Origin: Oligoflexia bacterium | GTDB taxonomy: Bacteria; Bdellovibrionota; Bacteriovoracia; Bacteriovoracales; Bacteriovoracaceae | Direction: 5' to 3' | Assembly (NCBI GenBank): GCA_015231955.1 | Contig: JADGAN010000013.1 | Span: 1 to 64,000 of the forward strand | DNA: 64,000 nucleotides | Shown here: positions 33,784 to 42,556 of the stretch, piece by piece | Layout of the letters: each line of letters begins with the position of its first letter | Position numbering within the stretch: position 1 is the first letter of the stretch | Position numbers and translations under genes: made by a program | Notes under the pieces: generated by a model | The model's database searches: none | Seen by the model: the letters and a program-made list of their open reading frames with translations, nothing else | What the model was told of the DNA's origin: nothing

Positions 33784-35853
33784 ATGAACATCAACTATTT
33801 TAAGACATTGATAATGCTGTTAATACTTTTGATATTAAACCTCTATGGCCATTCCACAGTTATCCTTGCTGCTGAATTTTCAAGTGAAGAAGAGCGCTTT
33901 CTTTTACTACTCGATCATTTTGAAAGGAATTATTCCACTCACTATGCAAATTTGGGCGATGATAAACTACAAGGGTATACTCAGGCGCTTTATGAGCGAC
34001 TTTCAGGCATCCCCATAAAACAAGATCGTCTTAGCGATAAAACAATTCGAGACATCCTTCGGGAAATGGTTCCGCTTCCTACGGCCATTTCCGATACAAC
34101 ACTACAAGATCTTACTCATTTTATTGAGCAATCGACCGATCCTCTCTCGCTTCGAAATACCGTCGCATTAGTAAGCAAAGCACTTCCCGATCAAGGCTTA
34201 GACTTTTTCACGTCTCTCTACAATCCTTTTGATCTCTGTTACTTTGATCATGCTAGAGAGAGATGGTTGAAGGCAATTAATGACTACACCACTACCGTTC
34301 CTCACAAAGATCATCCTGAGGTTCAAGTAAAGATGATCGGCGCTCATACCATCGATCCAAACGAGAGTGTCAAAACATTGATAGACCACTTCTTACCCAA
34401 TCAACATGCTTTCTCTGCTCTCTATGAGGGCGTCTCTTCCTCTGAATCAAAAGACAAAAGAAAAATCTTCATTAACTATATTTTTGATAACTGCAATCAA
34501 AAGTCCCCTCATTTTGATAATCCCTCTGCACCCATCACCATCCCAACCATCACTGACATTTTAGGAAAAATAGGATTGCAACTCTTTAAAGAAGCGCTCG
34601 AAGAAGAGCGGAATACTCAAAACTATCGGAATGCAGTCTTCCTCTCTTCAGTAAAAACTTACCACGGTTACCACTTCCGAGCAGAAGAGACAGGTGCATC
34701 ACCAGCGCAAAAACATGCTGTTTGGATCGCTGGCCCCTCATCTTCAGGAAAAACCTACTCTTTAAAAAATATCTTGAAAGAGCAAATCCTAATACGAAAC
34801 GCTCCAGATGAGAGTGCACCTCCTCCCTATCCTCCACCCTCGTTTATCACAATTGATGGTGCCATCGATCGCGAACTCTCACAAATGAGACAACTCATTG
34901 TTCGCTGTGCTCTCTCCCTAGGATACCCCGGGATTAGCGATTTGCATGAGCATACTTTCCTGCAAGTCAAGGAATATGTTAAAGAGGCCGCAATGAGATC
35001 GACTAACCCGACTCTCCATCTAGCGATTCCTAATACCTTTACGGAAAAGGCCGAAGTCATCGTTCATTCCATTCTTAATCTTCCAACAGAAGATATGTCT
35101 AAGCTTGCTGAAAATCATTTCCAACAAATGTTAATCAATATCAAAGAAGATAAGACCTCTACCGATAGTGAAAGTATCATTTTATCAACAGATCCTGCCG
35201 ATGAAAATACTCTAAGGATCAGCAGCATGGGCCGCTTTCAAACCAGAGTTACTTTTCAAGGAGAGCGGAGGGCCTTTCTTGCTCCGAAAGAGGTCTTAAC
35301 ACTACAAACATTAGAAGGAAATCCACTCGATTTGACACTCTCTTATCCCAATCAGGCGTTACCAATAGAATCGAAAATTTATGAAAAAGATTACTTTGCG
35401 GCCGGTGTTTGGATGAGCAGTGGTGCTCAAGAAGCTCTGATGAAAATTCCTGGGAGCGAAATTTTTGAACTGTTAAATGATCGCATTACCTTTAGAAGAG
35501 TTTACAAGCTAGAGAACGGCATAAAGAAAACTTATTGGAGAGAACGATTGTATGAGGATGGTTCTCCCACTGAAGAAGATTTGACCATTTCGAAACGCAC
35601 CTTCGATGCTTATCAAAATTATGTTATTACCATAAAAAGTTTATTGGAAACCATAGAAAGCATACCTAAAAACCAACAAGATCTCTTCCGTGACGATATA
35701 AGCAAGCTACCCATAAGAAAGATTGATAATCAAGATTATGAAATCCTCGATCTTTATGAGTGGGTTCAGGATCCTGTAGGCAGAAGACACTTTCGTGTCC
35801 ATGAGGCACCCAAAATCAAACGTAGAAAAAGTATTAAAGATCCACTTGCCTAA
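33784..35853 (+). CDS. Exported P-loop protein, possibly zeta-toxin-like
   Basis: A 689-residue protein with a hydrophobic leader (residues about 8-30, ending STVILAAEF) that reads as a signal peptide. Residues 30-300 are of unknown fold with many acidic and polar residues. A P-loop, WIAGPSSSGKTYSLKNIL, lies near residue 315, followed by FITIDGAIDRELSQMRQLIV and, later, LHLAIPNTFTEKAEVIV. This order resembles the zeta-toxin/AAA-kinase fold (Walker A, then a D...R segment), but I see no certain Walker B. An exported NTP-binding kinase would be unusual and could be an effector delivered outside the cell. Such use is inference. The gene follows the tRNA terminator and ends overlapping the cysteine-rich gene on the opposite strand by 4 nt. 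Confidence 0.6.
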   Translation: MNINYFKTLIMLLILLILNLYGHSTVILAAEFSSEEERFLLLLDHFERNYSTHYANLGDDKLQGYTQALYERLSGIPIKQDRLSDKTIRDILREMVPLPTAISDTTLQDLTHFIEQSTDPLSLRNTVALVSKALPDQGLDFFTSLYNPFDLCYFDHARERWLKAINDYTTTVPHKDHPEVQVKMIGAHTIDPNESVKTLIDHFLPNQHAFSALYEGVSSSESKDKRKIFINYIFDNCNQKSPHFDNPSAPITIPTITDILGKIGLQLFKEALEEERNTQNYRNAVFLSSVKTYHGYHFRAEETGASPAQKHAVWIAGPSSSGKTYSLKNILKEQILIRNAPDESAPPPYPPPSFITIDGAIDRELSQMRQLIVRCALSLGYPGISDLHEHTFLQVKEYVKEAAMRSTNPTLHLAIPNTFTEKAEVIVHSILNLPTEDMSKLAENHFQQMLINIKEDKTSTDSESIILSTDPADENTLRISSMGRFQTRVTFQGERRAFLAPKEVLTLQTLEGNPLDLTLSYPNQALPIESKIYEKDYFAAGVWMSSGAQEALMKIPGSEIFELLNDRITFRRVYKLENGIKKTYWRERLYEDGSPTEEDLTISKRTFDAYQNYVITIKSLLETIESIPKNQQDLFRDDISKLPIRKIDNQDYEILDLYEWVQDPVGRRHFRVHEAPKIKRRKSIKDPLA

Positions 35854-36251
35854 CAATGGTTTAAGAAGTCTGCAAATTCATTGCAGCACTGAATATGATC
35901 CAAAAACGGTTCAGATTGTGCCATACTCTCAAGTGTCTGTCGTGTTTGCTTTAAAATCTCTGGGCGATTAGCGTTAGTGATAACTAATCCTTGGGCCATT
36001 AGTTGTTTTAAAATAGCAATGGGATGTGGTCCAAAACGGTGAGTGCAACCTTTTCCGATAAGTAAAAGTTCGAACAGGGCCGCTTGCTTTAGAGGGTTTT
36101 GCTCTCTCTCGAGAAGAGTGCATCTCCCGCTTAGAGATGCCAAATATGTGCAAAGCTTGGCAGGCCCTTCACCTAGATAAATGGCCAAGGGACAAGGCGC
36201 GCGCCTACAGCACCATCCACAATGAAGACATGCGGGTTGAATATTCTCCAT
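35850..36251 (-). CDS. Cysteine-rich putative metal- or Fe-S-binding protein
   Basis: A 133-residue cytoplasmic protein with ten or so cysteines. The N-terminus has PACLHCGWCCRRAPCPLAI, a CxxCxxCC...C cluster resembling YkgJ-type iron- or zinc-chelating domains, and further on CTYLASLSGRCTLL and GKGCTHRFG. The last third ends in IQCCNEF and a final Cys. These could bind one or two metal centres. No enzyme motif is present. It converges on the P-loop gene with a 4-nt overlap and has no obvious operon partner. Confidence 0.6.
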   Translation of the reverse strand: MENIQPACLHCGWCCRRAPCPLAIYLGEGPAKLCTYLASLSGRCTLLEREQNPLKQAALFELLLIGKGCTHRFGPHPIAILKQLMAQGLVITNANRPEILKQTRQTLESMAQSEPFLDHIQCCNEFADFLNHC

Positions 36252-36688
36252 AAGATCTCACAAACTCACCTTACAATAAAGAAAGTATACACTGATCAAA
36301 AAACAAGGGACAATAATGATTTGAAAAATTTTCTTCTGTACAGATAATATTTTGTATGTAACATACTTAGCAAAGGGGTCTAGTACGATAAAGTAAGCGT
36401 TACTAGAGGTAAATTGAATGGTCGGGCCGCCATTCTTTTACAGCGGAGGGCTATCTTGCTGTTCACCATACCTCAATCAATCTCATCGCATTTTCATCAA
36501 CACTTCAGTAATCCTTTGATAACCACTACAGCTGGCTTCAAAAGCTAGTTGCTTAGTGCCTATGAGGGAAATAGAGGCGTGCTTGGATTACTTTAAAATC
36601 AGAAACACTCCATTGAATAAAAGAATCTTCTCAATACCTCTATTTCCCTTTTTATAGACAAGAAAATATTGCCAAGGAGGGAGATATT
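36252..36688. other. 437-nt intergenic region before the trehalose operon
   Basis: No open frame with coding character was found on either strand. The right half carries the 12-bp inverted repeat with T tract listed separately, directly before the AAGGAGG Shine-Dalgarno of the trehalose synthase gene. The left half is A/T rich and may hold promoters for the cysteine-rich gene (leftward) and the operon (rightward); no clear -35/-10 pair stood out. Confidence 0.5.
36567..36648 (+). repeat. Long-range 12-bp inverted repeat in the trehalose operon leader
   Basis: GGGAAATAGAGG (36567-36578) is the exact complement of CCTCTATTTCCC (36637-36648); A66/T49 extends the match by one pair. A run TTTTTA follows directly. 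The intervening 58 nt could fold as a closed domain, so this may be a terminator/antiterminator leader. It ends 40 nt before the start codon of the synthase. Confidence 0.5.
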
Positions 36689-38908
36689 ATGAAAATATTT
36701 CTTCGCTTTCTTCTGCCCTTGATTCTCATCATCTGTGCTCTTGCTTATGCCGTAGTTCCTCTAGTTGATTCGCTGACAATTAAATGGTTTGCGAGAGACA
36801 TCGAGGCCAGAAGTAAGCTCATTTTCTCCACCATACAAGAACCCCTGGCCGAGCTAATTACGGCACAAGAGAACAAAGGTAAAAACAAAATTGAGAGGCT
36901 CTTTAGTAAAGCCACTCAAGATGAACGACTCTATGCCATGGCATTATGTGATAAGAACAACACGCTTTTTGTAAAAAACAGCACTTTTCCCGATGACATC
37001 ACCTGTCCGACCAGCAACTCCTATAATATGATGAAAGAGCTTCCCAGCGGACCTATCTATATCGCATCCTATGTGCTTTATCATCCTACTGATAGCAACT
37101 TAAAAATAGGAGAGCTAATACTACTCCACGATTTAAGCTTCATCGAAAGAAGGAGTGCTTTAACCAAAGAGTACATTATCTATTTTCTTGTATCCCTGGG
37201 GATGATTATTGCTTTGCTTACAATCATTGTTGCAAAAATAAGTTTTTTGGGATGGATGAAGGGGATTCGTGCTTTGGTTAATGGAGAACTGCTTTGGAAT
37301 AAAAGTGCTAAGGCCACTTCGCCGGAGTTTGATCCCATCTTAAGAGACTTGCGACACTTTGTCAGGGAGGTTGAAAAAGAGCGAAGGTTTCGAGATGAGG
37401 TAAGAATTAGCTGGAATCCTAAAGCACTCAAAGGAATTTTACAAAAAGAACTTTTAGATGAAGAGGTGATCATTGTCTCCAATAGAGAACCCTATCTTCA
37501 CGTTAAGAAAGAAAATAAAATTGAAATACAGTTTCCTGCGAGCGGAGTTGTGACAGCGCTGGAACCTATTATGCGTGCCTGCTCGGGAACCTGGATTGCC
37601 CATGGGAGTGGATCGGCAGATAGAGAGGTGGTGGATAAGAATGATCGTATTGTTGTTCCTCCTGATGCCCCATCGTATACCTTAAGAAGAGTGTGGCTTA
37701 GCAAAGAAGAAGAGGATGGGTACTACTTGGGATTTGCCAATGAAGGGCTTTGGCCTTTATGCCATATCGCCCACGTGAGACCTATCTTTCGCAGCTCCGA
37801 TTGGCAAGTTTATCAAAAGGTGAATAAGAAATTTGCAGAGGCAGTTGCTAAGGAAGCAAAGACTAAAAATCCTGTCATCCTGGTGCAAGATTATCATTTT
37901 GCTTTATTGCCTAAACTCATTAACGAACTCCTTCCAAAGGCCACTATTATCACCTTCTGGCATATCCCTTGGCCCAATCCCGAATCTTTTGGCATTTGTC
38001 CTTGGAAGGATGAAATTTTAGAAGGATTGCTTGGCAGCACCATCATTGGCTTCCATACACAATTTCACTGCAATAATTTCATTGAAACTGTTGATCGTTA
38101 TCTAGAGTGTAGAATCGATCGCGCCAACTCCAGCATCTCCTTCAAAGGAAAATTATCGGCGGTCAATAACTATCCTATTTCGATAGAGTATCCTGTCCGC
38201 TGGAGCAAAAATGCAAAATCGATTGAAACTTGCAGGAGTGATGTTCTAATCAAGCACAACATTCGAGCTGAAACACTCATTGGCGTTGGCGTTGATCGCA
38301 TGGATTACACCAAGGGAATACTGGAGCGATTTCGTTCAGTTGAACGCCTTTTTGAGGCCTTTCCAGAGTGGATCGGAAAATTTGTCTTTATTCAAATTGC
38401 CGCCCCTTCCAGAAGTAGTATCGATAATTATCAGCGCTTCTCCAACGAAGTAGAGGTGCTCGCAAGCAAGATTAACCATAAATTTTCGTCAGGAAACTAC
38501 GTTCCGATTGTTTTAATTGCTGAGCACCGCGATCCTGCTGCTGTTTTTGAATATTACCGTGCTAGCAATTTTTGTTTCGTTAGTAGCTTGCATGATGGAA
38601 TGAATTTGGTGGCCAAAGAGTACCTTGCCGCCAAGGATGATGAACTGGGCATGTTGATTTTAAGCCAATTTGCGGGGGCCGCTCAAGAGCTGCCAGAGGC
38701 AATCATTGTCAATCCCTATGATATTGATCAGTGTGCACAAGCTATTAATAGTGCTCTATCCATGTCGGTTACTGAACAAAAAGAGCGCATGCAAAGTATG
38801 AGAAGCTACATTCAAGAGTTTAATGTTTACCGCTGGGCCGGTAGAATGCTCATGGATGCCGCCAGACTAAGAAGACGCAATAAAATATTGGGAAAGATCT
38901 CTTTATGA
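36689..38908 (+). CDS. otsA: Membrane-anchored GT20 trehalose-6-phosphate synthase
   Basis: A 739-residue protein. The N-terminal 240 residues look like a sensor: TM1 at about 4-24, an extracytoplasmic domain of about 130 residues, TM2 at about 160-182, and a HAMP-like linker. The rest is a GT20 glycosyltransferase: VIIVSNREPY, the H...P-type HIPWPNPESFGICPW, VGVDRMDYTKGI, and SSLHDGMNLVAKEYLAA. These match OtsA motifs for UDP/ADP-glucose and glucose-6-phosphate binding. The related glucosylglycerol-phosphate synthase is the alternative, but the next gene is a trehalose-phosphatase. Membrane anchoring and the sensor-like part are odd for OtsA, usually a soluble protein of about 470 residues. 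The Shine-Dalgarno is AAGGAGGG. Confidence 0.85.
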   Translation: MKIFLRFLLPLILIICALAYAVVPLVDSLTIKWFARDIEARSKLIFSTIQEPLAELITAQENKGKNKIERLFSKATQDERLYAMALCDKNNTLFVKNSTFPDDITCPTSNSYNMMKELPSGPIYIASYVLYHPTDSNLKIGELILLHDLSFIERRSALTKEYIIYFLVSLGMIIALLTIIVAKISFLGWMKGIRALVNGELLWNKSAKATSPEFDPILRDLRHFVREVEKERRFRDEVRISWNPKALKGILQKELLDEEVIIVSNREPYLHVKKENKIEIQFPASGVVTALEPIMRACSGTWIAHGSGSADREVVDKNDRIVVPPDAPSYTLRRVWLSKEEEDGYYLGFANEGLWPLCHIAHVRPIFRSSDWQVYQKVNKKFAEAVAKEAKTKNPVILVQDYHFALLPKLINELLPKATIITFWHIPWPNPESFGICPWKDEILEGLLGSTIIGFHTQFHCNNFIETVDRYLECRIDRANSSISFKGKLSAVNNYPISIEYPVRWSKNAKSIETCRSDVLIKHNIRAETLIGVGVDRMDYTKGILERFRSVERLFEAFPEWIGKFVFIQIAAPSRSSIDNYQRFSNEVEVLASKINHKFSSGNYVPIVLIAEHRDPAAVFEYYRASNFCFVSSLHDGMNLVAKEYLAAKDDELGMLILSQFAGAAQELPEAIIVNPYDIDQCAQAINSALSMSVTEQKERMQSMRSYIQEFNVYRWAGRMLMDAARLRRRNKILGKISL

Positions 38909-39657
38909 AATACCTCTTTAATCACCTGCAAACATGGTTCCCTCAAATGCCGCAAAAAAAGATACTCTTTGCCTTTGATTTAGATGGGACACTAGCTCCA
39001 ATTGTCAACAAGCCAGAACGTGCTAAAATACCAAATTCCACTCGGAAATTGCTAGAACTCCTCTCCACACAAAAACAAGGAAACTTGCTGATTCTTACAG
39101 GAAGAAGTAACTCCAGTGCAAAAAAAATCATTGGAAATCTCCCGTGCCATCTCATAGGGAATCATGGTCTAGAGGCCGATTTTATTCACAAGAATTTAAA
39201 ACAGAGATGGATTGATCGTTGCAGAAAAATTATCAATGAGCTAAACGATATACTCCCTGTAGATGATTATTTTATTGAAGATAAAAAATACTCTATTTCT
39301 ATTCATGATAAAGATAAAACCAACCATAAGCAGTTCAAGAAAAAAATTTTGACAATACTAGCACCAATTCTTACTTCTAAAGATCGGATTATCCTTGGTA
39401 AAAATGTCATCAATATTATGCCAACGGATAAAATAGACAAGGGAACAACACTGATGACAGTGAAGCGATTATACAAATCAGATTTCGTGATTTTCGCAGG
39501 TGATGATTGTACTGATGAAGATGTTTTTAAAATAAACAAGAGCAATGTTATCACAGTAAAAATTGGACTTAAGAGAAATTCTTGCGCTAGATTCTATCTA
39601 AAAGAACAAAAAGAAATTAATCGATTTTTGAAAACACTAATCATGCAATCATCATAA
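38905..39657 (+). CDS. otsB: Trehalose-6-phosphate phosphatase
   Basis: A 250-residue HAD-superfamily phosphatase that removes phosphate from trehalose-6-phosphate. The HAD motifs are FAFDLDGTLAPIV (nucleophile Asp and general acid), LTGRS, GNHGLEAD (family specific), KK.... SIHDKD, and FAGDDCTDEDVF (motif IV). Its ATG overlaps the synthase stop as ATGA, so it is translationally coupled. This tight coupling makes the trehalose assignment of both genes firm. Confidence 0.92.
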   Translation: MKYLFNHLQTWFPQMPQKKILFAFDLDGTLAPIVNKPERAKIPNSTRKLLELLSTQKQGNLLILTGRSNSSAKKIIGNLPCHLIGNHGLEADFIHKNLKQRWIDRCRKIINELNDILPVDDYFIEDKKYSISIHDKDKTNHKQFKKKILTILAPILTSKDRIILGKNVINIMPTDKIDKGTTLMTVKRLYKSDFVIFAGDDCTDEDVFKINKSNVITVKIGLKRNSCARFYLKEQKEINRFLKTLIMQSS

Positions 39658-39678
39658 TTACTATAAGGAGTATGGCCA

Positions 39679-41463
39679 ATGTATGAGTATGGTTTAATTG
39701 GTAATTGCCAGATATCGGCGCTTATCAGTAAGAAAGGCAGTATTGATTGGTTGTGTTTACCAAGGCCTGATGACCCTCCAGTTTTTGGAAAGCTCTTAGA
39801 TCCTAATGGCGGAAGTTTTTCCATCGAGATGATAGGCCCGGCAGAGAGTACGCAAAAATATATTGTCAACACCAACATCTTGCAAACAATAGTGACTCAA
39901 GCAGATGGACAAAAAATAGAGATCACAGACTTTTGTCCCCGTTTTTTACAATATGGAAGAGTCTATCGACCAATTGCTCTCTTTAGAATCATAAAACCGC
40001 TCGTAGGAAACCCAATAATAACAATTTCCTGCAATCCCATACAAGGATGGAATAAGACTCCTTTAAAAGCGATCCGAGGCAACAGTCATCTTCGCTATGA
40101 ATATCGAGGGGATGATCTCAGGCTTACCACAAATATGTCCTTAACCTACTTAACTGAAGGCACTGCTTTTGCCATCATTGAACCCCTTTGTTTTGCTTTG
40201 ACCTGGGGCCATGGCATAGAAGATGATTTACCCCGTGTGACCTCTAATTTTTTAGAGCAAACCTTGCAGTATTGGCAATCCTGGGTAAAGAGTTGCTCTA
40301 TTCCTAGCTCTTATCAGATGGAGACCATTCGATCTGCACTAACACTAAAGCTTCACTGCTATGAAGATACAGGTGCTATTTTGGCCGCTCTCACCACCAG
40401 TCTACCGGAAGAGCACGGTGCAAGTCGCAATTGGGATTATCGCTTCTGCTGGCCAAGAGATGCTTACTTCACCCTTTCCGCCTTTTACAATCTAGGACAG
40501 TATGAAGAGATGGAGGGTTTTCTTCGTTACCTTCTGGGAATTGCAGAGCAAAGCTATTATTTAAAAGATCAACTCCGCCCAGTCTATCGTTTAGATCAAT
40601 CGGTGCCTTCAGGAGAAGAGGAGCATAGCAATTGGGCCGGCCACAAAGACAGTGCCCCTGTTCGCAGCAATAACCAAGCAGCAGAACATGTACAAAACGA
40701 TATCTATGGAGAGATGCTGTTAATCTTGGCCCCCATTTTTTTAGATGAACGCTTTCAACATTTGCGAAATCAGCACATCCAAAAGTTGCTCTTTCAACTT
40801 GTAAACTCTTGTAAAAAAATGATCTCTAAACCAGATGCTGGATTATGGGAATTTCGTAATGGTTGGAAGGTGCACGCCTTTTCCAACCTCATGTGTTGGG
40901 CGGGCATTAATCGTGCTAATAAATTTAGAGCTAGTGGTATACTCAAATTTCCAGGCCACAACCTTGAAGAGGCGGAGGCCTTCGCTTTACAAGAGCTTAT
41001 GCTTTCTGTAAAAAATGGGGTAATGAGAAGTAGCACTGATGATAATAGCGCTCTAGATGCCTCATTGCTTTTATTACCCATGCTAGGATATCCCGATAAA
41101 GTAATCAGCTCCAATACAGTTTCTGCAATCACCAATAATCTTGTTTTTTGTGATGAGAACAATAAAAGTTATCCTGGCTTTTATTATCGTTACACCCATC
41201 AAGACGATTTTGGAGCACCAAAATCTGCTTTTACCATTTGTTCCTTTTGGGCGATTCAAGCGATGATAAAACTCAATAGAAAAGAGGAATCCAAAGAGAT
41301 CATGCAAATGGTGATGGGCGCGGCCAATCATCTAGGCCTCTTTTCCGAGCATTTCATTCCCAGCATAAAAGCACAGCGAGGTAATTTTCCTCAAGCGTAC
41401 TCCCACGTTGGTCAAATCAATGCAAGTTTTTCCATTAGCGATCGCTGGGAAGATGTTTTATAG
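39679..41463 (+). CDS. GH15 glycoside hydrolase (trehalase/glucoamylase-like)
   Basis: A 594-residue glycoside hydrolase family 15 protein. The N-terminal beta domain begins with YEYGLIGNCQISALISKKGSIDWLCLPRPDDPPVFGKLL, the standard opening of bacterial GH15 enzymes. The (alpha/alpha)6 barrel follows with ASRNWDYRFCWPRDAYFTLSAFYNLG and later GLWEFRNGWKVHAFSNLMCWAGI, which carries a catalytic acidic residue. Bacterial and archaeal GH15 proteins of this layout include trehalases. Placed 21 nt after otsB, it probably hydrolyses trehalose or a related glucan, closing a synthesis-breakdown cycle. There is no signal peptide, so it acts in the cytoplasm. Confidence 0.85.
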   Translation: MYEYGLIGNCQISALISKKGSIDWLCLPRPDDPPVFGKLLDPNGGSFSIEMIGPAESTQKYIVNTNILQTIVTQADGQKIEITDFCPRFLQYGRVYRPIALFRIIKPLVGNPIITISCNPIQGWNKTPLKAIRGNSHLRYEYRGDDLRLTTNMSLTYLTEGTAFAIIEPLCFALTWGHGIEDDLPRVTSNFLEQTLQYWQSWVKSCSIPSSYQMETIRSALTLKLHCYEDTGAILAALTTSLPEEHGASRNWDYRFCWPRDAYFTLSAFYNLGQYEEMEGFLRYLLGIAEQSYYLKDQLRPVYRLDQSVPSGEEEHSNWAGHKDSAPVRSNNQAAEHVQNDIYGEMLLILAPIFLDERFQHLRNQHIQKLLFQLVNSCKKMISKPDAGLWEFRNGWKVHAFSNLMCWAGINRANKFRASGILKFPGHNLEEAEAFALQELMLSVKNGVMRSSTDDNSALDASLLLLPMLGYPDKVISSNTVSAITNNLVFCDENNKSYPGFYYRYTHQDDFGAPKSAFTICSFWAIQAMIKLNRKEESKEIMQMVMGAANHLGLFSEHFIPSIKAQRGNFPQAYSHVGQINASFSISDRWEDVL

Positions 41464-41464
41464 T

Positions 41465-42556
41465 TTAATACCATTTGAAAATCTTAAGCCCAGTAAGAAA
41501 GGTAATGGTTCCAAAGAGAAAAAGTGCCACAAGGTAGATTTGCAGCGACTCCACACTTGCACCCTCAAGCATAACTCTACGATAACCATCGGTGACCACA
41601 GTTAAGGGAAGGTATTTAATGATAAGCTTGGCCCAGCTAGGAAAATTTTCGTAACTAAAAAAAACACCCGATAACACAATCATTGGCGTGGTAATGGTAT
41701 TGATGATTCCTGTACCAATTTCGATCACCGTGGTTCTTGAGGCAACCAAGATGGCCAGACCACTAAAGGCCCAATGACCAGCAAGAAAAATCAGCAGCAA
41801 CAAAGACCAACTCCCATGAACCTTAAAATCCAAAAACAACATAGCAAAAAAAATCAAGATAGCGGCCTCAAAGATAGCAAAGAGAACGCGGACAAAGATC
41901 AACGAGAGTAAGTAGGTACTCTTACGCATGGGCGTTGCAACTAATCTTCGTAACAATTTTTTTGATCGCCTTTCAATCAGTCCATAACTCAGTCCCCACA
42001 TGCAAGACATCATCACTCCCATTGCAACTAGTCCTGGAAGCAGAAAATCGACATAGCGAGTACCAGGCACTTCCATCGCCGTTACGCCCTCATTGGTTGC
42101 AGGCAACCCATTTTTTTCCAGCTGGGCACGCACAATCAAGTATGTAAGTTGTGCTTCTGGATTTTTGGGGTCAAAGGAGTAGTGATAGGAGTTGTGAATA
42201 TCGTCGTAAGCAATCATGACTTGTACAATTCCACGTTTGAGCAGTGTATCTGCAATCAAATTATCACTCGTCACGTAAAAGGAGATGCGATTCCGCCCTA
42301 TAGACTGACTACTTATCGTGCTTTGATACACTAAAATCTCTTGACCATCAAGCGTGGTATTTTTTTCTTTACTTAGATTTATGTCCGGCATTTTGTTAAT
42401 AGAAACAATTCGGTTCACCTCTTCTCTCGGTGAAAAAGCAATACTTAATCCGATGGCCATCAAAATAGGAAATCCAATTCCCCAAAAAAGAACACCTGGA
42501 TCGCGAAGTAGCTCTTTAAATTGAGTTTGAATGAGCTTTAGAAAAACTTTCATCAT
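41465..42556 (-). CDS. ABC-2 type transporter permease
   Basis: A 363-residue ABC-2 permease. One N-terminal TM (LFWGIGFPILMAIGLSIAF, about 24-43) is followed by an extracytoplasmic loop of about 130 residues, then five or six TM segments. LLPGLVAMGVMMSCMWG, LLRRLVATPMRKSTYLLSLI and the loop IVLSGVFFSYENFPSWAKLIIKYLPLTVVTDGYR are hallmark ABC-2 phrases. It pairs with the ATPase gene just upstream, which overlaps it by 41 nt. The cargo cannot be predicted; drug, polysaccharide or lipid export are all possible. It converges on the GH15 gene with a 1-nt gap. Confidence 0.88.
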   Translation of the reverse strand: MMKVFLKLIQTQFKELLRDPGVLFWGIGFPILMAIGLSIAFSPREEVNRIVSINKMPDINLSKEKNTTLDGQEILVYQSTISSQSIGRNRISFYVTSDNLIADTLLKRGIVQVMIAYDDIHNSYHYSFDPKNPEAQLTYLIVRAQLEKNGLPATNEGVTAMEVPGTRYVDFLLPGLVAMGVMMSCMWGLSYGLIERRSKKLLRRLVATPMRKSTYLLSLIFVRVLFAIFEAAILIFFAMLFLDFKVHGSWSLLLLIFLAGHWAFSGLAILVASRTTVIEIGTGIINTITTPMIVLSGVFFSYENFPSWAKLIIKYLPLTVVTDGYRRVMLEGASVESLQIYLVALFLFGTITFLTGLKIFKWY

